NCBI GenBank assembly: GCA_965276765.1
Contig: OZ255627.1
Coordinates: forward strand, 496,001 to 560,000
From: G965276765 sp965276765
Lineage (GTDB): Bacteria > Actinomycetota > Acidimicrobiia > Acidimicrobiales > Palsa-688
Length of the DNA: 64,000 bases
Reading direction: 5' to 3'
Shown here in pieces: positions 9,299 to 18,949 of this stretch. A program made the position numbers and the translations under genes. Under the pieces are notes generated by a model. It did no database searches. It was not told the origin of the DNA and was given only the letters and a program-made list of their open reading frames with translations. Every line of letters starts with the position of its first letter. Positions within the stretch are counted from its first letter, which is position 1.

Positions 9299-9347
9299 TT
9301 TCTTTGCCCACTTTTACGGGTTCACTCCGTAAAAGTGGGCAAAGAAA
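9299..9347. repeat. Perfect 21-bp inverted repeat with 7-nt spacer
   Basis: The arms at 9299-9319 and 9327-9347 are exact reverse complements around a 7-base spacer (9320-9326). The palindrome sits in the 545-bp gap between the GNAT gene and the ArsR promoter, where no convincing gene was seen. There is no T-tract on either side, so it is not a standard intrinsic terminator. It could be a transposon-end remnant, a protein-binding site or a structured RNA; none can be chosen from sequence alone. Confidence 0.9.
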
Positions 9348-9597
9348 CGATGACTTGGCGGACACCGGGGAGCATCCGGATCGAGATGTCGCCGAGTTGG
9401 GCGAACTCTCCGATAGTGAACAGACGACAGCACCCCTCGACCGTCTCAGCGGGGGCGAGTCAAGCAAATCCTCGGCCCGCCCCAGTCGGCGGCGGCTCTT
9501 GGCCATGGGAGCTCGGGTTCTCGTGCCGGCAGCGGGTCGGGCGTACTGGCACACCGGGTGAAGGGATTCTTCGTGGCGGTCGGTCCAAGAACGTACT

Positions 9598-9633
9598 TTG
9601 ACATCCGATATTGCAAGAGTATGCTCTTGTAAG
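9598..9633 (+). promoter_or_regulatory. Sigma70-type promoter, ArsR operator and leaderless start
   Basis: TTGACA at 9598-9603 is followed after 16 bp by TATGCT at 9620-9625. The near-palindrome CAAGAGTATGCTCTTG (9613-9628) covers the -10 element. The GTG start at 9633 lies 7 bases after the -10 hexamer, at the expected transcription start, so the mRNA is probably leaderless. The layout suggests autorepression by the downstream ArsR-type protein. Confidence 0.72.
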
Positions 9634-10223
9634 TGGCATCGGATCGGGAGCAGCGTCCAGGTGAGATCGTCGACCCGGCAGCGATGCGGGCGTTGGCTCA
9701 CCCCTTGAAGTGGGCACTGATGGAGGTCCTGCTCGTGGAAGGGGCTGCGACCTCGACGCGCTGTGCCGAGCTGGTTGGCGAGTCGCAGGCGAACTGCTCG
9801 TTTCACCTGCGGCAGCTGGCGAAGTACGGCTTGGTGGAGGAGGCGCCGACGTCGTCGAAGAAGGAGCGGCCGTGGCGTTTGACGACGGTGGAGCAATCGT
9901 GGCGGCCGGTGCAGCCCGACGAAGACCGGGCTCGGGCCGCTGCGGAGTTGGAGCGGGTGTTCGTCCAGCATGAGATGGCGAAGTTGATGCGCTGGGAGCG
10001 TACGGGGCATACGTATCCGACGGAATGGCGTCAGGTGGCGCTGCGTGCCGGTACGACGACCTGGCTGACCGACGAAGAACTGGCCGAGCTGGCTGAGCGG
10101 CTCTTCGAGGTGATGCTCACCTACCGAGATCGCCTCACCGACCCTGCCCAGCGACCGGAGGGCTCACGCCCAGTGCGTCTTTTTGCCGTCGGCTACCCGC
10201 TGCCGGAGTTCAACGACTCCTAG
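9633..10223 (+). CDS. ArsR-type winged-helix transcriptional regulator
   Basis: The 196-residue protein has an N-terminal winged helix at about 12-85, with the typical opening AMRALAHPLKWALMEVLL and recognition helix region SQANCSFHLRQLAKYGLVE. The C-terminal half resembles the extended helical part of HTH_20-type regulators often paired with MFS exporters. No metal-binding CxC motif is seen, so it probably senses a small organic ligand. The GTG start sits at the predicted transcription start, and the MFS gene begins 3 bp after its stop, so the two are co-transcribed. Confidence 0.9.
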   Translation: MASDREQRPGEIVDPAAMRALAHPLKWALMEVLLVEGAATSTRCAELVGESQANCSFHLRQLAKYGLVEEAPTSSKKERPWRLTTVEQSWRPVQPDEDRARAAAELERVFVQHEMAKLMRWERTGHTYPTEWRQVALRAGTTTWLTDEELAELAERLFEVMLTYRDRLTDPAQRPEGSRPVRLFAVGYPLPEFNDS

Positions 10224-10226
10224 CCG

Positions 10227-11426
10227 GTGGGTGCGTTCCGGGATCGTCGCTTCCGGCGGCTCCTGATCGGCGACTCGATCTCGAGCTTCGGCAACAGCGC
10301 CCTGTATCTGTCGTTGGGGATCTGGGCCAAAGACCTCACCGGCAGCAACGCAGCCGCCGGTGCGATCTTCCTCGCCCAGGGACTGCCGTATCTGGCCGCC
10401 CCGCTCACCGGTCAGCTGGTCGACCGGGTCAGACGACGTCCCCTCCTCATCGCCACCAACGCCGCCAGCGCGCTGGCCGTGCTCGGCCTCTTGGCGGTCC
10501 ACTCCCGAGCCCAGCTGTGGGTGATGTACGCCGTCGCCGTCGCGTACGGTGCCGCCTTCACTATCATCTCCGCCGCCGGGGCAGGACTGGTCAAAGACCT
10601 CCTCTCCGACGAGGACCTGGCCGGCGCCAACGCAGCCTACGCCACCATCAGCCAAGGCCTGCGCATCGCGTCCCCCCTCGTCGGCGCGGCCCTCTACACC
10701 AGCCTGGGCGGTGGCTCCCTGGCCGTGCTCGACGCCGCCACCTTCCTCGCCGCCATCGTCGCGTTGGCTTCGATCCGGGTCACTGAGACCCCACCCCGCC
10801 CAGACCTGATGACTTCCGTACACGTCCAGCTCGTCGCCGGCGTCACCCACCTCCGCCACAATCCCCTCCTCGCACAGATCACTCTCAGCGCTGCGGTCGC
10901 CATGCTCGTCATCGGCTTCTACGAATCGGTCACCTTCGCCGTCATTGCCGCCATCGGCCAGCGACCAGCGTTCTTCGGGGTCTTCATGGCCGTCCAAGCC
11001 GTCGGCTCCATCGCAGGGGGACTCGTCGCCACCCGGCTCATCACCAGACTCGGAGAAGCCCGCACCCTCGGTGTCGCCTTAGCCGCCTGGGCCACCGCCA
11101 GCCTCACCTACACCATCCCGGCGCTTCCCGCCTCCTGTGCCGCCCTCGCCATCTTCGGCGTCGCCGTCCCCCTCAGCGCCGTCGCCGTCACCACCGCAAC
11201 CCAACGCCACACACCTCCCCGACTCCAAGGCCGAGTCAACGCCGCCTCCAACACGGCCACCAACCTGGCCCAAACCCTCTCCATCGGCATCGGAGCCACC
11301 CTGATCGACACCGTCGGCTACCAGCCCCTCCTCCTCACCGCAGCCCTCGTCGTCACCGCCGCCGCCATCCCCCTCCTCACCCACCCGGCCCGGTCCTCCC
11401 CGGCAGCCCCTGACTCCGAGCCATGA
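10227..11426 (+). CDS. MFS transporter
   Basis: The 399-residue protein has about twelve hydrophobic segments and the MFS motif-A-like loop GQLVDRVRRRPLL between helices 2 and 3. The start is a GTG directly after the regulator's TAG. It belongs with drug-efflux-like MFS proteins of the MFS_3 type. Substrate is unknown; the upstream ArsR-type protein, whose operator lies before both genes, probably controls it. Confidence 0.9.
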   Translation: MGAFRDRRFRRLLIGDSISSFGNSALYLSLGIWAKDLTGSNAAAGAIFLAQGLPYLAAPLTGQLVDRVRRRPLLIATNAASALAVLGLLAVHSRAQLWVMYAVAVAYGAAFTIISAAGAGLVKDLLSDEDLAGANAAYATISQGLRIASPLVGAALYTSLGGGSLAVLDAATFLAAIVALASIRVTETPPRPDLMTSVHVQLVAGVTHLRHNPLLAQITLSAAVAMLVIGFYESVTFAVIAAIGQRPAFFGVFMAVQAVGSIAGGLVATRLITRLGEARTLGVALAAWATASLTYTIPALPASCAALAIFGVAVPLSAVAVTTATQRHTPPRLQGRVNAASNTATNLAQTLSIGIGATLIDTVGYQPLLLTAALVVTAAAIPLLTHPARSSPAAPDSEP

Positions 11427-11464
11427 ACACCACAGCACCACAACAATGACGGGCACCACCGCCC

Positions 11465-11481
11465 GGGGCCCTCGCGGCCCC
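11465..11481. terminator. Candidate bidirectional hairpin terminator
   Basis: GGGGCC (11465-11470) and GGCCCC (11476-11481) pair around a 5-base loop between the convergent MFS and methyltransferase genes. There is no U-tract, as is common in high-GC actinobacteria. Confidence 0.45.
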
Positions 11482-11496
11482 CATGAAGCGGATGGC

Positions 11497-12231
11497 CTAC
11501 GACACCTTCTCGAACACCGCGACCTGGCTCGTGCTGTCGGACGTGAACGGTGCTTGGTGCCAGCCTGCCCAGCGCGCCTGTAGGCGAAAACCGGCGATCC
11601 TGGCCATGAGGTCCAGCTCTGAGGGCCAGACGTAGCGGTAGGGCGCGGAGTGGCGGACCAGACGTCCATCGACCTCCATCCAGTGATGAGACCAGGCGAT
11701 TTGTCCCACCAGGTCATCGAAGGTCTCGATCCCGACGTGGTCAGCATCCAGGGTGAAGACTCGACCGATCTCGCCTCGTGGGACGCTCCAGAGCTGGGGG
11801 ACGATCACCTCGACCACGAACCGTCCGCCCGGGCCGAGGTGAGCGGCCGCGTTGGCGAACACCGCCACTTGCTCCTCTTGGGTGGTGACGTTCATGATCG
11901 TGTTCGACACTAAGTACACGAGCTTGAACGTGCCCGTGACCCTCGTTGTCGTCATGTCGCCGACGGTCACCTCGACGGCGTCGGCACCCGGCTTGGCCCC
12001 GAGCTGTTCGGCCATGTGCGGCGACAGCTCCAGCCCGCGCACGAAGATCCCACGAGCGCTCAGAGGAAGGGTCACCCGCCCCGTGCCCGCGGCAAACTCG
12101 AGAGCGGGACCTCCCTGCGCCAACTCGGCGAGACAGTCGACGGTGGAATCGAGCACGGCCGGCTCGAACATCGCCGAGTAGGTGGCGTCGTAGGCGTCCG
12201 CCACGTCCCGGTCCCAGGTGATCGAACCCAT
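11497..12231 (-). CDS. Class I SAM-dependent methyltransferase
   Basis: About 244 residues from the ATG at 12231, with GGAAGG about ten bases upstream. Motif I reads ALEFAAGTGRVTLPL, followed by the acidic ribose-binding region GLELSPHMAEQL and a motif-II-like VTVGDM. This is the methyltransferase_25/11 type fold. The substrate is unknown. It converges on the MFS transporter and is separated from the peptidase gene by 249 bp in which no gene was seen. Confidence 0.88.
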   Translation of the reverse strand: MGSITWDRDVADAYDATYSAMFEPAVLDSTVDCLAELAQGGPALEFAAGTGRVTLPLSARGIFVRGLELSPHMAEQLGAKPGADAVEVTVGDMTTTRVTGTFKLVYLVSNTIMNVTTQEEQVAVFANAAAHLGPGGRFVVEVIVPQLWSVPRGEIGRVFTLDADHVGIETFDDLVGQIAWSHHWMEVDGRLVRHSAPYRYVWPSELDLMARIAGFRLQARWAGWHQAPFTSDSTSQVAVFEKVS

Positions 12232-12480
12232 CAGCACCAGCCTTCCGCGATCGTGGTCGACGGACCATCAATTTATGGCCCCCCGAATTCGGTGCTCTCG
12301 TCGGCGTCCCGCCCAGTGGCCCCCAGGGGCGCCGGCGACGATCGTCCGTAGCGGGTTGGGCGCGCCGGACCCGGTCCCATCCGGGCCCTGGACGCTTCGT
12401 CCGCCCGATCTTGGTGACCCGGGCGAGGCAGGTGGTCGGGCGCGCCGATAGTGCTGGCATCCGACCAGACTTGGCGCTCG

Positions 12481-14571
<2,091 letters not shown>

Positions 14572-14788
14572 GGGCTTCTCCTGGTCGTCGACGAGTTCAC
14601 AGCGACCGTACCGGCCTGTCCCGAAACAGCGGCTCGGACCTACGTCGTGGTCGGCGGTCCCCTCACGGCACCGATAAGGGCTCGGGACGGCGCTCCACCC
14701 GTCGCCGTGTGCCGTTCGACCTCTGGGACGCGATCCACCGGACGCAAGGCGCAGCAGCTCATCCGCTCCTCGACAGATCACGGCGAAG

Positions 14789-14929
14789 ATGACCGACGCC
14801 ATCGACGAGGAGGTCGAACGTCTCGTCCGCCTCGGCCTACCGGTCTGGGTCAGCCGGAACGGCGTCGTCGAAGACCTGAACGCCGACCTCGCTCTGACCC
14901 GCCAAGCCGATGCGGCCAGAACAGCCTGA
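14789..14929 (+). CDS. Small 46-residue protein beside the zeta-toxin remnant
   Basis: An ATG-started frame encodes MTDAIDEEVERLVRLGLPVW and 26 further residues, containing a GLPVWVSRNGVVEDL stretch. It resembles the short partner proteins with an amphipathic helix plus 'G-P-hydrophobic-x-R-x-G' segment found next to zeta-like kinases, but this is recalled resemblance only. It faces the zeta remnant convergently, which is unusual for a partner gene and may reflect rearrangement. The 217 bp between it and the peptidase start contain nothing recognisable. Confidence 0.35.
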   Translation: MTDAIDEEVERLVRLGLPVWVSRNGVVEDLNADLALTRQADAARTA

Positions 14930-14936
14930 GCAAGAC

Positions 14937-15268
14937 TCAGGCCGTCAACGAGCGCAGGCGCTCCCATCGCTGTTGGTCCACGATTCGAGGGGCCGGCTCG
15001 TCCCCGTTCGCGTCCGCCACCCGGCGCAAGCGTCCGCCACCCGGCGCAAGCTGTGGCCGCTGTTGTCGAACAGCACCCACCCATCGACAACGGTCACGTA
15101 AACATCGAAGAACAATCGCAGCCCCGCTGCCCACCGCCGCCGGACCACCTCTTCAGGCACGTTATGTCCGCCAAGGGTCACGCGAGTCGCCACCCGCTGC
15201 AACGCCAGCTCGGGGCTGTCGAGAGCGGTGAAAACCAGCCTCACGATGTAGCCGGCGGCGTGCCACTC
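14937..15268 (-). pseudogene. Zeta-toxin family kinase, C-terminal fragment with frameshift
   Basis: The minus strand encodes HAAGYIVRLVFTALDSPELA and then RVATRVTLGGHNVPEEVVRR, GWVLFDNSG and a C-terminal ~20 residues, matching the second half of zeta-toxin/UDP-GlcNAc kinase-like AAA proteins. The N-terminal Walker A half is absent; a TGA at 15271-15269 precedes the homology. A 20-bp tandem duplication at 15011-15050 shifts the frame after LRRVAD. Removing one copy restores a continuous tail ending in RWERLRSLTA. The gene is therefore both truncated and frameshifted. Confidence 0.8.
15011..15050. repeat. Exact 20-bp tandem duplication
   Basis: CGTCCGCCACCCGGCGCAAG occurs twice back to back (15011-15030, 15031-15050). 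Since 20 is not a multiple of three it breaks the zeta-toxin frame, and looks like a replication-slippage event. Confidence 0.95.
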
Positions 15269-15349
15269 TCAATCTCCTCAGGGCACCCCTGCGTCGCTTG
15301 CAGTGGTCCTGCGGAGCAATACGTATTCCGGCGACGATGGTGGCGAGGC

Positions 15350-15493
15350 TTATGGTCGCAGCCGTTTGTTGCGCGCCTGCCGATAAAACCATATTCCTGC
15401 GATTCCCCGCACAAGCAGCACGCCAGCGATCAACGTCACAACCGGTTTCGTCCGCATCCGCTCCTGGCTCTCGGGCGACCGGCTTAGGTTCAC
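15350..15493 (-). CDS. Small single-pass membrane protein (47 aa)
   Basis: From a GTG at 15493 the frame gives 47 residues with one hydrophobic helix (VVTLIAGVLLVRGIAGIW) flanked by positive charges (RMRTK before, RQARNKRLR after), which predicts a single membrane span with basic ends. A shorter form from the internal ATG is possible. No family is recognised. Confidence 0.4.
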   Translation of the reverse strand: MNLSRSPESQERMRTKPVVTLIAGVLLVRGIAGIWFYRQARNKRLRP

Positions 15494-15723
15494 CGGATAA
15501 CCGTTTGCTCAGGGAGGAGTGACGTCAGTTTCGACGCCCTCGTACAACTTGACGTACCCAGTGGAGCGCTCCGAGCCCTTGACGGCGCCGGCCGCACAGA
15601 CCCAGTCGTTCGTGCCCGGGATCCATCTGAAGATGCCGTGCAAGGCGTCTGCGAGTGCTCACTACGAGCCTTCTGACCAGGATCTTCGCTGAAGACCCGA
15701 GTGAAACGCCCTCGGCTGGGATG

Positions 15724-15779
15724 GGCTAACGTGTGGTCAGGGAGAGGTGCGAGAGCGGCCGAATCGGACTCACTGCTAA
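15724..15779 (+). repeat. Long inverted repeat, left copy (matches 52923-52978)
   Basis: These 56 bases are identical to the reverse complement of 52923-52978. They comprise 17 bases of upstream sequence plus the tRNA-Ser 5' half. The homology fades upstream with mismatches and stops abruptly downstream at the anticodon loop. Confidence 0.95.
15741..15779 (+). pseudogene. tRNA-Ser(GCU) 5'-half fragment, left copy
   Basis: The 39 bases read as an acceptor strand GGAGAGG, a serine-type D arm, an anticodon-stem strand ACTCA and the loop CTGCTAA with anticodon GCT. The next bases (CGCGG) cannot pair with ACTCA, and no 3' half follows. The gene is cut exactly in the anticodon loop, a known crossover point for tyrosine integrases. 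It is not a functional tRNA. Confidence 0.8.
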
Positions 15780-16560
15780 CGCGGCTCATCCGATTTCTCG
15801 ATGTGGCGTGTGACCGGCGGTGACGGCCGCAAGTGCAGGTCAGACGCCACTTCTCGGAAGCATGGCCTTGGCCGCTCGTTGCCACTTTTGGCCGTTGTCC
15901 TCATTGCGAGGTTGGCTCTAGGTTGGATTGGGGGGGCGCATCGTAGAACGGTACCGAGGCAGCTCGACACGTGCACGTGACTCCAATGTGTGCGAGATCG
16001 GCGACGCTACGGAGTTACGGACCATCGTCAATGTTATGGCCCCGCCGCCAAAGAACCTTGCCGAGGCTGTCAGTAGGAGTTGTTACGGTCCATGATCGCC
16101 CTGCTGCACATGTCTGAGACCAGTACCGTGTCGCCGCGCCGGGCGGCCCACAGCTTCCTGACTGGCCGCTCGAAAACCAGGCCGCAACGCGTCCAGTCGG
16201 TCATGCGTTGCCAGCTTGGGAAGCTCTTTGAGGCGGACCGTGAACTGGCCCAACTCATAAGGGCTGGTCAGGGCCTCGACAGGCATTGACACGAATTGTC
16301 CCTATCTGCAGCGCACGCGCGATGGCAGCGCTATGGCTGCACCCCTCCAGTGTCTCGTCGACACCGACTCTGGCGCTGATCGGCAGGGGTGCGACCTTCA
16401 CGCCATTGGTCCTGCCGACCTTCGGGTTATGAGTCCGAGCGTCGTGCTCACCTCGGTCCCCTTCGATAACGCTTCCGCTCTTCAGACCTGGCCCTTAAAG
16501 ACGGCCGTCCGTCTCCGTCCGGCAGTCTCTGCGACACCACGTTTGACAACCGTTTGATGC
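15780..16560. other. Gene-free stretch downstream of the tRNA fragment
   Basis: Apart from the 23-bp repeat at 15908-15930 no gene, RNA or clear signal is seen. A short minus-strand frame at 16083-16292 starts with plausible residues but has no homology or ribosome-binding site. Sequence texture is less GC-rich than neighbouring genes, as expected for an element junction. Confidence 0.5.
15908..15930 (+). repeat. 23-bp repeat, left copy (inverted match at 53140-53162)
   Basis: GAGGTTGGCTCTAGGTTGG followed by ATTG is identical to the reverse complement of 53140-53162. It contains AGGTTGG twice at an 11-bp spacing, one helical turn, which is the usual look of a protein-binding arm site. Confidence 0.85.
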
Positions 16561-16564
16561 AGCT

Positions 16565-18049
16565 ACCGGTCAACCCCCCCCCCTTACCTTGTTTGTAGGC
16601 CCTTGTCGAGCATGATGAGGGTGGGAAGTCCGGCGGTGCCGGTATGGCTCATTGCCCCCTGCAGCTGTTGATGGCCTGGGGGGTGTTGCCGCCGGCGCAG
16701 TCGGTGCGACGACCTCTGATGGGGACATGCGACTTGATCGCTGATTCGTAAGGTGGGTGACGGCGAGCGCACCATGGACGGCCTTCCCGAGGACATGACG
16801 GAGACGAGGAAGGGAACACCAAAGTTGGCGACACCGGAGCAGGTAGATGTGTGGGTCGGCATCGATGTCGGCAAAGAAGAGCACTTCGCTGAAGTTCTCG
16901 ACAATGATGGCGAGCGGATCTTCGCCCGTGGGGTCGTCAACGACCAGGCCGCCCTCGAGGCCGTGTTGGCCCGGGCCGGCGAGCACGGCACCGTCGGGTT
17001 GGTGATCGACCAGCCCGGTTCGATTGCCCAGCTCGTCCTGGCGGTCGCCCGAGGTCGGGATGTCCCGGTCGCCTATGTGCCTGGTCTGGTGATGCGCCGG
17101 GCCGCTGACCTGTATCCCGGCGAGGCGAAGACTGACAAACGCGACGCCTACATCATCGCTGACACGGGCCGAACCCGACGCAGACAGGTCCATTGGCTCG
17201 ATGCCGGCTCCGACGAACTGTTGGACCGCCTCAAGGTCCTCAACGGGTTCGACATCGACCTCGCCGCCGATCAGACCCGGTTGACGAACCGGCTCCGTGA
17301 CGCCCTGACGAGCGTCTCCCCACCCCTGGAACGGGCGTTGGGTGCCCGGCTGCATCAGGCCGGGGTCCGGGACCTGGTGGCCAAATACCCGACCCTGACC
17401 GGCCTCAAAGCGGCGGGCCGGGCTCGGATCACCCGGACCGTCAAGGCCCGCTCGCCCCGACTGGCCGTCAAGATCGTCGACGCCGTGATGGCCGCCCTGG
17501 AGGCCCAGACGGTGACCGTTCCGGCCGAAGCCACGCTTGGCCGGGTGATCGCCGAGCTCGCGACGGAGCTTGACCGGGTCTTCGCCCGCCGTGATGTCCT
17601 GGCCGGGGAGATCGAGGAGGTGTTCATGGCTCACCCTTTCGGTGAGTTGCTCTCGTCGCTGCCGGGGATAGGTCCGCGGACCGGCTCTCGGATCTTGGCT
17701 GAGATCGGCGATGGGAGCCGCTTCGCGGACGGCAACAAGCTGGCCTCCGATGCCGGCCTTGCCCCGGTCGCCCGCCAGTCGGGGAAGTCGATCAACGGCG
17801 AGTCGCAGAGCAGACGAGGCAACCACCGATTGAAGAACGCCATGTTCCTCGCCGCGTTCGCCTCGTTGCGGGCTCCGGACTCCAAGGCGTTCTACGACCG
17901 CAAACGAGCCGAAGGCAAGAAACACAACGCCGCGCTGATCTGCCTCGCCCGGCGGCGCTGCAACGTCATCCTGGCCATGCTCTCCACCCAAACGCCCTAC
18001 CAGGCCGGTCATAGTCGTCCAGGGCCAATGGCCGAAGCAGCCTGATCCG
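16565..18049 (+). mobile_element. IS110-family insertion sequence (ends approximate)
   Basis: A complete IS110-type transposase gene with about 190 bp of non-coding DNA upstream. IS110 elements lack terminal inverted repeats, so exact ends cannot be read. In this family the non-coding left end encodes the bridge RNA that guides target choice; 16570-16750 contains several small GC-rich hairpins and would be that segment. The right end lies within a few bases of the comB-like start at 18050. Confidence 0.65.
16774..18045 (+). CDS. IS110-family transposase (DEDD recombinase)
   Basis: About 423 residues from the ATG at 16774; an upstream GTG at 16753 and an ATG at 16795 are alternatives. The N-terminal DEDD domain shows WVGIDVGKEEH and YPGEAKTDKRDAYIIAD. 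The C-terminal transposase_20 domain shows LPGIGPRTGSRILAEIGD and the serine-containing SRRGNHRLKNAMF segment. The reading frame is intact and the element looks potentially active. The protein works with a bridge RNA from the same element. Confidence 0.93.
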   Translation: MDGLPEDMTETRKGTPKLATPEQVDVWVGIDVGKEEHFAEVLDNDGERIFARGVVNDQAALEAVLARAGEHGTVGLVIDQPGSIAQLVLAVARGRDVPVAYVPGLVMRRAADLYPGEAKTDKRDAYIIADTGRTRRRQVHWLDAGSDELLDRLKVLNGFDIDLAADQTRLTNRLRDALTSVSPPLERALGARLHQAGVRDLVAKYPTLTGLKAAGRARITRTVKARSPRLAVKIVDAVMAALEAQTVTVPAEATLGRVIAELATELDRVFARRDVLAGEIEEVFMAHPFGELLSSLPGIGPRTGSRILAEIGDGSRFADGNKLASDAGLAPVARQSGKSINGESQSRRGNHRLKNAMFLAAFASLRAPDSKAFYDRKRAEGKKHNAALICLARRRCNVILAMLSTQTPYQAGHSRPGPMAEAA

Positions 18050-18829
18050 GTGAACGACAACACCACCGTCTTCTCCCAACAAGACGCCGGGGTGCGCTTC
18101 GAGTGGGGACTGACGGGTGCGAGAGCAGTCTCTACGCCGGTTGGGGCCGTGGTGATCGTGGACGTGTTGTCGTTCACCACTGCGGTCACCGTCGCTGTCG
18201 GGAGCGGGACTGCCGTCTACCCGCACCCTTGGCCCTCACCCGACACGGAATCGTTCGCCCGTGCGCATCAGGCCGTTTGCGCAGTCCGTCGACGCGCTGT
18301 CGACGCCGACCACCCCTGGACGCTGTCACCCGCGCACCTTCTGTGCGCGCCACCGGTCGACCGTCTCGTCCTCCCATCGCCCAACGGATCGACCATCGCT
18401 GCCGAAGTGACCGCCGAGGCGGTCATCGCTGGCCGTCTCCGCAACCCCACGGCGGTCGCCCGGTGGCTCACCGACAGCGGGTTCGGCCATCCCGAGCGTC
18501 CCGCCGTCATCATCGCCGCAGGCGAACGCTGGCCTAACGGCGAACTCCGCCCAGCGCTCGAAGACCTCCTCGGGGCCGGGGCCGTCATCGCCAGGCTTCC
18601 CCCCGATCTCCGACGCTCACCCGAAGCAACCGCCGCCCAAGCCGCATGGCACGCCCACCGAGACCACCTCGGCCCCGCCATCCAGTCCTGTTCGTCGGGC
18701 CACGAACTCATCGACGCCGGCTATCCCGCCGACGTCGATCTCACCTCCGAATCCGACACCGACCCGGTCGTGCCACTCCTCATCGATGGCGCCTTCCGGC
18801 AGGGCAACTCCACCTCGAATCAGACTTGA
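18050..18829 (+). CDS. ComB-like 2-phosphosulfolactate phosphatase family protein
   Basis: The 259-residue protein carries the family hallmarks VVIVDVLSFTTAVTVA, LPSPNGSTIA and IIAAGERWPNGELRPALED. ComB hydrolyses 2-phosphosulfolactate in coenzyme M synthesis; bacterial homologues often have unknown or other phosphatase roles. The GTG start is 5 bases after the IS110 transposase stop, so the native promoter has probably been displaced and the first few residues may be element-derived. The conserved N-terminal core is complete. Confidence 0.85.
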   Translation: MNDNTTVFSQQDAGVRFEWGLTGARAVSTPVGAVVIVDVLSFTTAVTVAVGSGTAVYPHPWPSPDTESFARAHQAVCAVRRRAVDADHPWTLSPAHLLCAPPVDRLVLPSPNGSTIAAEVTAEAVIAGRLRNPTAVARWLTDSGFGHPERPAVIIAAGERWPNGELRPALEDLLGAGAVIARLPPDLRRSPEATAAQAAWHAHRDHLGPAIQSCSSGHELIDAGYPADVDLTSESDTDPVVPLLIDGAFRQGNSTSNQT

Positions 18830-18949
18830 CAAGAACATGGGGACACCCCCCAATCGCAAGCGACTTCCGCCAGTCACCCACCCCACCCTGCACACCGTGG
18901 ACAAGGCTGCGAGGTTGGCTTGAAGGGCTCATTGTCATTCCTGCCTATC

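Noticed and set aside
9299..9347. Intrinsic terminator
   Set aside because: Neither side of the palindrome has a T-run and no gene ends close by, so the hairpin was kept as an unexplained repeat.
9157..9561. 134-codon plus-strand frame starting MKCLTCGQN
   Set aside because: It runs through the perfect palindrome, loses coding texture after about 60 codons and has a poorly spaced ribosome-binding site; a CxxC alone is not enough.
15741..15779. Functional tRNA-Ser gene
   Set aside because: Only the 5' half up to the anticodon loop is present at both copies; the downstream bases cannot form the anticodon, variable or T arms.
16570..18189. 539-codon frame antisense to the IS110 transposase
   Set aside because: The opposite strand has complete IS110 motifs; the antisense frame has no homology and only reflects GC-rich codon structure.
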